Shown: positions 19,909-27,885 of the stretch, in pieces
Numbering within the stretch: position 1 is the stretch's first letter
How the letters are laid out: every line of letters starts with the position of its first letter
Origin: JBOGIG01 sp050742455
GTDB taxonomy: Bacteria; Actinomycetota; Acidimicrobiia; Acidimicrobiales; JBOGIG01
Length of the DNA stretch: 64,000 nucleotides
Assembly (NCBI GenBank): GCA_050742455.1
Contig: JBOGIG010000004.1
Coordinates: forward strand, 101,784-165,783
Direction of reading: 5' to 3'
Made by a program: the position numbers and the translations under genes
The notes under the pieces: model-generated
What the model was told of the DNA's origin: nothing
Database searches by the model: none
The model's input: the letters and a program-made list of their open reading frames with translations, nothing else

Positions 19909-20892
19909 ATGAGCCAATTGCGCTTGGACCCCCTGACCGGTCGGTGGGTGGCAGTCAGTTCGGAGCGGTCGACCCGGCCGTCGGCCTTCGTGCCTAGGGC
20001 ACTGCCCGTCGAGTTCAACACCACCCGACCGTGTCCTTTCTGCCCTGGTAACGAGGAATCCACCCCTCCAGCCCTGGAAACCTACGGCCAATCGGGGGAT
20101 TGGCTGGTCCGGGTGGTGCCGAACCTGTATCCGGCCTTCGAGGGCAGCGACCCGATGGTGGTGACCCATCGCGGTCCGGTCTTCGCCGAGGCCCCGGCCA
20201 GCGGGATCCACGAGGTACTGGTCCTTTCCCCCGAGCACGACAAGGCCTGGGCCGATTTGGAAGACGAGCAGGTCCAACTGGTAATGGCTGCCATCAGGGA
20301 TCGGGTGGCGACTCACGCTTCGACGCCAGGGCTGCGCTACAGCCAGGCGATTGTCAACTCCGGTCGTGAAGCCGGCGCCTCATTGGAGCATCCCCACGGC
20401 CAGTTGCTCGGGATGAGCTTCGTGCCCCGGGAATTGGTGGACGAACAAGCGGGCTTCGCCCGATTCGCGGGCGGATGCCTGCTGTGCGCAACGGCCGATG
20501 CCGAGGAGAGCGCCCGCCACCGAGTGGTGCACCTCGACTCCGACACCATCGTGGTCTGCCCCTACTGGAGTGGGACGCCGTTCGAGATGCTCGTTATCCC
20601 CCGCGAGCACGACGGCCACCTCCACACGAGTTCCGGCTCCAGCCTGGACTCGGTCGGACGCTCACTGCGGGCCTCACTTCGCCTGCTGCGGGAACGGGCC
20701 GGTGACGTGGCCTACAATCTGGTGTTCCACTCTGCTCCCTACCGGGCTACCGAGCCCTACCACTGGCACGTTCACATCTGGCCCAAGCTGACGACCCAGG
20801 CCGGCTTCGAGTTGGGAACCGGAGTCCTCATCGACATCGTGCCTCCTGAGGAAGCCGCCGCCGAACTAAGGGCAAACGTCGCCTCCGTCTAA
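19909..20892 (+). CDS. galT: Galactose-1-phosphate uridylyltransferase
   Basis: This 327-aa HIT-superfamily enzyme exchanges UMP between UDP-glucose and galactose-1-phosphate. It shows the N-terminal zinc/Cys site CPFCPGNE, VRVVPNLYPAFEG, the active-site motif EHPHGQ with the uridylylated His, and the C-terminal HWHVHIWPK. ATG 19909 is preceded by AGGTGAGG about 10 bp upstream. galK and galE are not nearby; its place beside the glucan genes suggests sugar-phosphate recycling, but that is inference. The stop codon overlaps the convergent glgB stop. Confidence 0.93.
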   Translation: MSQLRLDPLTGRWVAVSSERSTRPSAFVPRALPVEFNTTRPCPFCPGNEESTPPALETYGQSGDWLVRVVPNLYPAFEGSDPMVVTHRGPVFAEAPASGIHEVLVLSPEHDKAWADLEDEQVQLVMAAIRDRVATHASTPGLRYSQAIVNSGREAGASLEHPHGQLLGMSFVPRELVDEQAGFARFAGGCLLCATADAEESARHRVVHLDSDTIVVCPYWSGTPFEMLVIPREHDGHLHTSSGSSLDSVGRSLRASLRLLRERAGDVAYNLVFHSAPYRATEPYHWHVHIWPKLTTQAGFELGTGVLIDIVPPEEAAAELRANVASV

Positions 20893-22790
20893 CACTTGGC
20901 CTCGGGCCTGATCCATAATACGGCCAGTGGCGGCAGGGTCAGCTCTGCCGAGCACTTCTGGCCGTGCCAGGGCTTCGATGTGCTTTGCGCCCGGCCCTGA
21001 TTGCCCACCCCTGACCCACCGAACTCCACCGCATCGGTGTTGAGGACCTCGATCCAGCTACCGGACTGGGGCAGCCCAATCCGGTAGTTGTAGCGGACCA
21101 CGGGCGAGAGGTTCGCCACGCAGGCCAATGGAGCTTCACCCTCGGGATCGATGCGAAGGAACGATAAGACATTGGAGCCGGTGTCAGAAGCATCGATCCA
21201 GGCGAATCCATCGGGGGCAAAGTCCTGCCTCCAAAGGGCAGGCGTGTTCCGGTAGGTGTGGTTGAGCGAACGCACCAGGCCGGCCATACCTGGGTCGTTC
21301 CAATCCCTTCCCACCCCCAACTCCGAATCGTGATCCCACTCCCAGCCCGGAGCCAACTCGGTGCCCATGAACACGAGCTTGCGGCCGGGATGAGCCCACA
21401 TCCAGGCCAGGAGGGCCCGCAGGTTGGCCCGTTGCTGCCAGTCGTCACCGGGCATCTTGGCCAGCAGGGACTTCTTGCCATGTACAACCTCGTCGTGGGA
21501 CAGGGGGAGGAGAAACTTCTCGGAGAAGGCGTAGACCAGGCCGAAGCTGAGTCCGTTCTGATGAAATCGCCGATATATGGGGTCCAGCACAAAATACGCC
21601 AAAGTGTCGTGCATCCACCCCATGTTCCATTTGAGGTCGAAGCCCAGGCCACCATCGGTCACTGCCCCTGTGACCCCTGGCCAAGCCGTAGATTCCTCGG
21701 CCGCGGTCACCGCTCCGGGGATCTCATCGTGCACGACCTGGTTCAGCTCCCGCAGGAAGTCCACCGCCTCGAGGTCTTCGCGGCCCCCCCGAGCATTTGG
21801 GACCCAGGTGCCTGCCGGGCGCGAGTAATCCAGGTAGATCATGGAGGCCACAGCGTCTACCCGCAACCCGTCGATGTGGAACTCCTCCAACCAGTACAAG
21901 GCATTGGCGATCAAGAAGTTACGCACCTCATGGCGACCGTGGTTGAAGACCAGCGTGCCCCAGTCGGGGTGCTCACCCCGCCGGGGGTCGGCGTGCTCGT
22001 ATAAGGGCGTACCGTCGAAGCGGGCGAGGGCCCAGTCATCCTTGGGGAAGTGGGCGGGCACCCAGTCCAGGATGACCCCGACACCCGCCTGATGGAAGGC
22101 ATCCACCAAACCCCGTAGCCCATCAGGATGGCCCAGGCGGCCCGTCGGGGCATAATACGAGGTCACCTGGTAGCCCCATGACCCGGCGAATGGGTGCTCG
22201 GCCACCGACATCATCTCCACGTGGGTAAAGCCCAGCGACGCCACGTACTCAGGCAACTCCCGAGCCAGCCCAGTCCAGTCGGGGGGGACGCCGTCGTGCA
22301 TCCCCCATGACCATGGATGAACCTCGTAGACCGACATGGGACGACAATCGACGCGGGATGCGGCTCGAGCCGCCATCCACTGGGCATCCCTCCAGCGATA
22401 TCTGCTGGGCCCGATAACGATGCTCGCCGTGGCTGGGGGAACCTCGGCTTCCTGGGCCAACGGATCGGCCCTCAGTTTGAGCTCGCCCGATGGGCCGGTC
22501 ACGGCGTACTTGTAGCCGGCCCCGACCCCTACTCCGGGGACAAATCCCTCCCATATGCCCGACGACCCAGGGCGATCTAGGACATGAGAATCCCGATCCC
22601 ACCCGTTGAAGTCGCCGACCACGCTGACGCGCGCGGCATTGGGGGCCCAGACCGCAAATTGGGTTCCCTCCACTCCGTCCCGGATGCCCGGTTTGGACCC
22701 CAGGGCCTCCCACAGGCGCCAATGCCTACCCTCGCCCAGCAAGTGAAGGTCAACCGCGCCGAGAGCCCCTACGGTGCGCGACGAGGTCAA
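20889..22790 (-). CDS. glgB: 1,4-alpha-glucan branching enzyme
   Basis: This GH13 enzyme of about 633 aa makes alpha-1,6 branches. An N-terminal carbohydrate-binding segment (FAVWAPNAARVSVVGDFNGW) is followed by the catalytic barrel. The nucleophile Asp is in DGLRVDAVASM, the acid Glu in AAEESTAWP, and the third Asp in LSHDEVVHGKKS. A C-terminal beta domain follows. I favour TTG 22790 as start because it overlaps the maltokinase stop as TTGA, and the sequence just after it (LLGEGRHWRLWEALG) matches GlgB openings. An in-frame start at 22847 would overlap maltokinase by 61 bp. It is the last gene of the glgE-treS-mak-glgB operon. Confidence 0.94.
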   Translation of the reverse strand: MTSSRTVGALGAVDLHLLGEGRHWRLWEALGSKPGIRDGVEGTQFAVWAPNAARVSVVGDFNGWDRDSHVLDRPGSSGIWEGFVPGVGVGAGYKYAVTGPSGELKLRADPLAQEAEVPPATASIVIGPSRYRWRDAQWMAARAASRVDCRPMSVYEVHPWSWGMHDGVPPDWTGLARELPEYVASLGFTHVEMMSVAEHPFAGSWGYQVTSYYAPTGRLGHPDGLRGLVDAFHQAGVGVILDWVPAHFPKDDWALARFDGTPLYEHADPRRGEHPDWGTLVFNHGRHEVRNFLIANALYWLEEFHIDGLRVDAVASMIYLDYSRPAGTWVPNARGGREDLEAVDFLRELNQVVHDEIPGAVTAAEESTAWPGVTGAVTDGGLGFDLKWNMGWMHDTLAYFVLDPIYRRFHQNGLSFGLVYAFSEKFLLPLSHDEVVHGKKSLLAKMPGDDWQQRANLRALLAWMWAHPGRKLVFMGTELAPGWEWDHDSELGVGRDWNDPGMAGLVRSLNHTYRNTPALWRQDFAPDGFAWIDASDTGSNVLSFLRIDPEGEAPLACVANLSPVVRYNYRIGLPQSGSWIEVLNTDAVEFGGSGVGNQGRAQSTSKPWHGQKCSAELTLPPLAVLWIRPEAKC

Positions 22791-24145
22791 AGGGCCCTGC
22801 TCGGCGCGGCCAGGCGTTCCAGGGCGTCCAAGGGAATATGGGACCAATCGGGCCGGTAGGCCTTCTCATACGCCAACTCGTAGGCCGCCTTACCCAGCTC
22901 GAAGGCTCGCAGGACGACCAGCACGGCATCCGGTTCGCCGCTAACCAGTTCGTCGATTCCCGGAGTGGACAGGTAGCCCCGCAAGAAGCACTCCCGGTTG
23001 CGCAACTCCCAACTCAAAGCCAGATTTCCCAGCTTCTGCCGCCCATCCAGAGCCGATATGGCGGCGTAGTGAAAGGAGCGCAACATGCCGGCCACATCAC
23101 GCAGGGGGGAACGACGGGCCCGCCGGTCGTGCAGGGAACGCAGGGGCTCACCTTCGAAGTCCAGGACAAACCAGCCCACCTCGGTGCGCATGGTCTGACC
23201 CAGGTGATAGTCGCCGTGGACCCGGCATGTGACCGAGCAGGACTCAATGCCCATTCGCGCCTCGTCCAAGATGGAGTCAAAGCCGTGCCGATCCAAGTGG
23301 GATTCGGGTGATAGCCGCTCCAGAGCGGAAATGCCGGAGCTGACCTCGTCGAGCCACCGGTGGCGATCGACCTCTTCGGTGCCAAAAGCCTTGGCCAGCC
23401 CCAAGTGCATCCGTGCCGTCATGTTGCCCAAACGTCTCGCTTCGGCCCCGAAGTCGCCTCCGGCATTTTCCGGCTGGAGGCCGGACTGGTACATATCCCT
23501 GAGGGAAGTGAGGGCCAAGGCCCATCCCTCGCTGCCTCCCGCAAGAAATTCCTGGGCAATTGCCAGGTCGTAGCCGAGCCGGTTCCAGGCACCCCGAGGG
23601 GCGGCAACGTGGTTGAATCCGACAGCGTCAAGTCCCATCGTCACCTCGACATCGGGATTCGGACCGGTTTCTACCCGTCGGTACAGCTTGAGGATGACGG
23701 CGTCGTCAAAGACCAGCGACGTGTTGGATTGCTCTGCCCCCACCAGGCGGACCCGAGTGAACGGATCATTCACCCCCGCCAGCCGAGCCATGCCGAGCGC
23801 CAGCTCGTGGTCGGCAGTGGCGTCATAGGCCATGACCGGTGTCCCATCGATCTCCACCGACCCGAGCACGGCCCAGTCCTGCCCAGCCATCGCCTCCTCG
23901 CCCTGGACCAATGGGCGCATACCCACCAGGACCTGATAGCGAGCTCCTCCCGCCTCGATGACCAGCCAGACCAAGCCGGGCCATCCTGACTCCAGAGTGG
24001 CCGACTCGACCACCAACACAGCCCGGGGGCCGGGCTCGATGGGTTCGGGTGGCCTGGCAAACCAGCGCTGGTGGGCCAAGAAGTCGGGCAGAAGCCTTGC
24101 AATCTGGTCTAAGAGAACGGAGGGAACCGGGGCCGTCGTGCTCAT
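22787..24145 (-). CDS. mak: Maltokinase (trehalose/GlgE pathway)
   Basis: This 452-aa protein has the Mak/Pep2 architecture: a cystatin-like N-terminal cap starting LLPDFLAHQRWFARPP, then an APH-like kinase domain with NTSLVFDDAVILKLYRR. The catalytic loop is VHGDYHLGQ and the metal motif is VLDFEGEP, followed by RRARRSPLRDVAGMLRSF. It phosphorylates maltose to maltose-1-phosphate with ATP, feeding GlgE. It lies between treS (43 bp) and glgB (overlap), the usual setting. In some actinobacteria treS and mak are fused; here they are separate. Confidence 0.93.
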   Translation of the reverse strand: MSTTAPVPSVLLDQIARLLPDFLAHQRWFARPPEPIEPGPRAVLVVESATLESGWPGLVWLVIEAGGARYQVLVGMRPLVQGEEAMAGQDWAVLGSVEIDGTPVMAYDATADHELALGMARLAGVNDPFTRVRLVGAEQSNTSLVFDDAVILKLYRRVETGPNPDVEVTMGLDAVGFNHVAAPRGAWNRLGYDLAIAQEFLAGGSEGWALALTSLRDMYQSGLQPENAGGDFGAEARRLGNMTARMHLGLAKAFGTEEVDRHRWLDEVSSGISALERLSPESHLDRHGFDSILDEARMGIESCSVTCRVHGDYHLGQTMRTEVGWFVLDFEGEPLRSLHDRRARRSPLRDVAGMLRSFHYAAISALDGRQKLGNLALSWELRNRECFLRGYLSTPGIDELVSGEPDAVLVVLRAFELGKAAYELAYEKAYRPDWSHIPLDALERLAAPSRAL

Positions 24146-24188
24146 GGCGCTACCAGAGACGCAGCTCTTGGACTCACCAGTTGGATGC

Positions 24189-25997
24189 TCACGGCGTTAC
24201 CAATTGGAACCAGTAGAAGCTGTATGGGCCAAGCGTGATGAAGTAGGGCAGCTCCCCAATGGGCGGAAAGGGGACCTTGCCCAACAATTCCACGGGAACT
24301 CGACCCGGCCAGCGGTCCAACATCAACTCGGCAGGCTGGGCGAAGCGACTGAGGTTGACCACACACAAAACCGTGTCGACTTCGGTCTCGGTTCCGGCCT
24401 CGGACGCTGTGGCAGCCCGGGCGGTTGGCGCGCTTGTGGCACCGGCTCGGGCCTCGGTTGCCGGCTGCGAGCGAACGTAAGCCAGCACCGAGGGGTTCTC
24501 GGCAGGCAGGACCTCGAAGGTCCCAACGCCGAAGAGGGGATGCTGGCGACGCACCTCGAGCATTCTTCGCATCCAATGCAGGAAGGAACTGGGGTCCCTG
24601 CGCTCCGCCTCGACGTTGATGGCCTGGAAGCCGTACACCGGGTCCATCAGGGGAGGCAGGTAGAGCTGGGCAAAGTCGGCCCGGGAAAAGCCGGCGTTTC
24701 GATCGGGCGTCCACTGCATCGGGGTGCGGACCCCGTCCCGGTCCCCCAGGTAGATGTTGTCGCCCATCATGATCTCGTCCCCGTAGTACAAGATGGGGCT
24801 GCCTGGCATGGAAAAGAGCAGGGAGTGCAGCAACTCAGCCACCCGCCGGTCGTTGTCGACGAGGGGGGCCAGGCGACGTCCTATCCCGATGTTTCGCTTC
24901 ATGCGGGGATCGGCGGCGTACTCGGCGTACATGTAGTCCCGCTCGTCCTCGGTCACCATCTCCAGGGTGAGCTCGTCGTGATTGCGCAAGAACGTGCCCC
25001 ACTGGCAGCCGGGGGGGATGTCAGGCGTCTGGGCCAGGATCTCGGTAACGGGAAAGCGCTGCTCCCGGCGCACGGCCATGAACACACGGGGCATCACAGG
25101 GAAGTGGAAGCACATGTGACACTCATCCCCATCTCCGAAGTAATCCACCACATCGGCCGGCCACTGATTGGCCTCGGCCAGAAGCACCTTGTTGGGGTGG
25201 GAAGCATCCACCTCCTTACGCAATCTCTTCAGGTACTCATGGGTCTCGGGTAGATTCTCCCCACTTGTGCCGTCCCGCATGTACAGGTAGGGCACCGCAT
25301 CGAGGCGAAATCCGTCCAGGCCGATGTCGAGCCAGAACCTGATGACATCGAGCATCGAGTCGGCCACGTTGGCGTTGTCGTAGTTCAGGTCGGGTTGGTG
25401 GGAAAAGAAGCGATGCCAGTAGTACTGCTGGCGCTGGGTATCCCAGGCCCAGTTGGACTTCTCGGTGTCGACGAATATCACCCGCGGTTCAGGCCAGCGC
25501 TGGTCGTCATCGCTCCAGGTGTACCAGTCGGCCTTGTCGTTGATCCGGTCCTGGCGGGACTCCAAGAACCATGGATGCTGATCACTGGTGTGGTTCATCA
25601 CCATGTCGGCCACGATGCGCAGACCTCGTCGATGAGCCTCTTCCACCAGCATTACTACGTCCGCTAGGTCCCCGTACTCAGGCAACACGGTGAAGAAGTC
25701 CGAGATGTCGTAGCCCCCGTCACGCAATGGCGACTGGTAGAAGGGCAAGAGCCACAGGCAGTCCACCCCCAGCCACTGCAGGTAGTCGAGCTTGGCCGTC
25801 AGCCCGGCCAGGTCACCGGTGCCATCGTCGTTGGAGTCGAAGAACCCCCGGGTCAACACCTCATAGAAAACTGCCTTGCGGTACCACTGGGGATCGTCGT
25901 CCAGGCCGGGATTGCTCGGTGGGATGCCGCGCCGTCCCGCCCCCGGCGGCGCCGGCTGGGATGGTGAGGGTCCGAAGGTGCGCCGCATGCGACTCAT
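24189..25997 (-). CDS. treS: Trehalose synthase (maltose alpha-D-glucosyltransferase)
   Basis: This 602-aa GH13 enzyme interconverts trehalose and maltose. It shows YEVLTRGFFDSNDDGTGDL, DMVMNHTSDQHPWF, GLDGFRLDAVPYL with the nucleophile Asp, LLAEANQWP with the Glu, FLRNHDELTLEM, and a C-terminal beta domain. An Ala/Thr/Glu-rich insert near residues 515-545 interrupts the C-terminal domain; it is not a perfect repeat. The ATG overlaps the glgE stop by 4 bp (ATGA). Confidence 0.95.
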   Translation of the reverse strand: MSRMRRTFGPSPSQPAPPGAGRRGIPPSNPGLDDDPQWYRKAVFYEVLTRGFFDSNDDGTGDLAGLTAKLDYLQWLGVDCLWLLPFYQSPLRDGGYDISDFFTVLPEYGDLADVVMLVEEAHRRGLRIVADMVMNHTSDQHPWFLESRQDRINDKADWYTWSDDDQRWPEPRVIFVDTEKSNWAWDTQRQQYYWHRFFSHQPDLNYDNANVADSMLDVIRFWLDIGLDGFRLDAVPYLYMRDGTSGENLPETHEYLKRLRKEVDASHPNKVLLAEANQWPADVVDYFGDGDECHMCFHFPVMPRVFMAVRREQRFPVTEILAQTPDIPPGCQWGTFLRNHDELTLEMVTEDERDYMYAEYAADPRMKRNIGIGRRLAPLVDNDRRVAELLHSLLFSMPGSPILYYGDEIMMGDNIYLGDRDGVRTPMQWTPDRNAGFSRADFAQLYLPPLMDPVYGFQAINVEAERRDPSSFLHWMRRMLEVRRQHPLFGVGTFEVLPAENPSVLAYVRSQPATEARAGATSAPTARAATASEAGTETEVDTVLCVVNLSRFAQPAELMLDRWPGRVPVELLGKVPFPPIGELPYFITLGPYSFYWFQLVTP

Positions 25998-27856
25998 CGC
26001 TTCGCCCCGGGGTAGCGGTCGATGCTGAGAATGTGGGCCGGTTGAACCGCCGGATCGAGGCTCACATAGGGGTGGCTGCCCTGCCAGTCAAAAGCCCCGC
26101 CGCCCAGTTCGTCGCGGACCGTGTACCGCTCCTCGGGGTCCAGTCCGAGAACGCCTCGGTCAAGGTCCAACACGGCCTCCTGGACGCGATCGGGATCAAG
26201 GTTGACCACGATCAGCACCGTGTCAGGCCCCATCGTGTCAGGCCCCATCGTGTCAGGCCTCAGCACCGTGTCAGACGGGGCGGATTCGTGTTTGGAATAC
26301 ACCAACAAAGCCGGGTTGGGGCTGTGGTGGAAGGTAACGTTCGAAATGCGATCAAAGACGCGATGGCGGCGGCGGATGGCGTTGACACAGGCGATAAAAC
26401 CGGCCAGCGAGGCCGGGGCCGACCAATCTCTGGCCTTTATTTCGTACTTTTCCGAGTTGAGGTACTCCTCGTTGGCCTCGTCTGCCGGCTGATTCTCTCC
26501 CAGTTCGTAGCCGGAGTAGATCCCGTAGGAGGGCGAGAGAGTGGCAGCCAGCACCAGGCGCAGGCGGAAGGCCGAGATGGCGCCATGGCGCAGCACTCCG
26601 GCCAGGATGTCGGGGGTGTTGGGCCAAAAGTTCGGCCGCATGAAATCGGCGGTGGGCCCGTAGGCCAGTTCTTGGACGTAGTCCTTCAGCTCGTCGGCAC
26701 TGTGACGCCAGGTGAAGTAGGTATAGCTCTGAGAAAACCCCACTTCGGCCAGCTTGGCCATGACCTTGGGTCGGGTGAAGGCTTCGGCCAGCAGGACCAC
26801 ATCAGGGTGTTCGGCCATCAGGTCGGCTATCAGCCACTGCCAGAAGGCCATGGGCTTGGTATGGGGGTTGTCGACCCGGAAGATCTTCACCCCCTTGTTC
26901 ACCCAGAACTCCAAGATGTCCCGGCACGCCTGCCACAGGGCCACCCGGTCACTGTCAAGCTCAGGCCAGAAGTTGATGGGGAAGATGTCCTGGTACTTCT
27001 TGGGGGGATTCTCGGCATAGGCAATGGTGCCGTCGGTCCGGTGCCAGTACCACTCAGGGTGCTCGCTCACCCACGGGTGATCGGGCGACGTCTGCAGGGC
27101 GAAGTCCAGCGCCACCTGAAGCCCTAGGCGATCGGCCTCGGCCACGAACCGGTCCAGGTCGTCGAAGGTCCCGAGATCGGGGTGAATGGCGGTATGGCCT
27201 CCGGCCGCGCTCCCGATGGCCCAGGGACTGCCCGGATCCCCGGACCTGGCCTTGAGGGTGTTGCCCGGTCCCTTGCGGGCGGTGCTGCCAATGGGATGGA
27301 TGGGGGGGAGGTAGACCACGTCAAAGCCCATGTCGGCAATGTGGCCCAGCCTGGCCACCGATCCAGCCAGACCGCCTTCCGAGCGTGGAAAGAACTCATA
27401 CCACGCCCCCCGGGTGGCCAACGGCGGATCGACCCTCAAGGCCATCGGCGCCGAAACGGTCAGATCTGCACGGTGGGCGGCCCCGGTACCCTGGTCTGGC
27501 CGACCAGGCCCCGTCGGAGCCTTCGAGGCCCTAGCGGGCGGGGCCGGGAATCTGACCAGATCGCCAACGGCGAACTCCGCGGTCCAGGCCTGGACCACGA
27601 ATTCGTAAAGACCCACCTGGTCACAGGTGATAACCCCCCGCCATGTGTCGTTTCCCGCCTCCACCATTGCGACCTCTTGCCACTCGACTCGCCGCCCTCG
27701 CCTGCGCCAGCGGACCGACGCAGCGAGACGGTCGTGTCCGTCCTTGTAGATATCGGCCGAAACGGTGACAGGCTCTCCCTGGCAGGCCTTGGCCGGGCCC
27801 GCTCCCGAGGGAGTGGCCGGGCGAATCCGGTCTATGACCACGTGTCCAGTCACCAC
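25994..27856 (-). CDS. glgE: Alpha-1,4-glucan:maltose-1-phosphate maltosyltransferase
   Basis: This 620-aa GH13_3 enzyme extends linear alpha-1,4-glucan using maltose-1-phosphate. It has the N-terminal beta domains with CQGEPVTVSADIYKDGHD, YLPPIHPIG, HPEWYWHRTDGTIAYAENPP, IFRVDNPHTKP (nucleophile Asp), LLAEAFTRP (Glu), and GIYSGYELGEN, all characteristic of GlgE. Near residues 530-550 a loop with PDTMGPDTMGPDTV comes from a 15-bp repeat. It is first in the operon and is divergent from glgP with 29 bp between the two starts. In mycobacteria GlgE is essential because maltose-1-phosphate accumulates without it; that is family knowledge. Confidence 0.96.
   Translation of the reverse strand: MVTGHVVIDRIRPATPSGAGPAKACQGEPVTVSADIYKDGHDRLAASVRWRRRGRRVEWQEVAMVEAGNDTWRGVITCDQVGLYEFVVQAWTAEFAVGDLVRFPAPPARASKAPTGPGRPDQGTGAAHRADLTVSAPMALRVDPPLATRGAWYEFFPRSEGGLAGSVARLGHIADMGFDVVYLPPIHPIGSTARKGPGNTLKARSGDPGSPWAIGSAAGGHTAIHPDLGTFDDLDRFVAEADRLGLQVALDFALQTSPDHPWVSEHPEWYWHRTDGTIAYAENPPKKYQDIFPINFWPELDSDRVALWQACRDILEFWVNKGVKIFRVDNPHTKPMAFWQWLIADLMAEHPDVVLLAEAFTRPKVMAKLAEVGFSQSYTYFTWRHSADELKDYVQELAYGPTADFMRPNFWPNTPDILAGVLRHGAISAFRLRLVLAATLSPSYGIYSGYELGENQPADEANEEYLNSEKYEIKARDWSAPASLAGFIACVNAIRRRHRVFDRISNVTFHHSPNPALLVYSKHESAPSDTVLRPDTMGPDTMGPDTVLIVVNLDPDRVQEAVLDLDRGVLGLDPEERYTVRDELGGGAFDWQGSHPYVSLDPAVQPAHILSIDRYPGAKR
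26222..26266. repeat. 15-bp tandem repeat, about 3 copies, in glgE
   Basis: The unit gtcaggccccatcgt occurs at 26222 and 26237, with a diverged third copy from 26252. It encodes the PDTMG repeats in a surface loop of the C-terminal domain of GlgE. Confidence 0.88.
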
Positions 27857-27885
27857 AGTTGAAACATCACCTAATCTCGTTGCCG

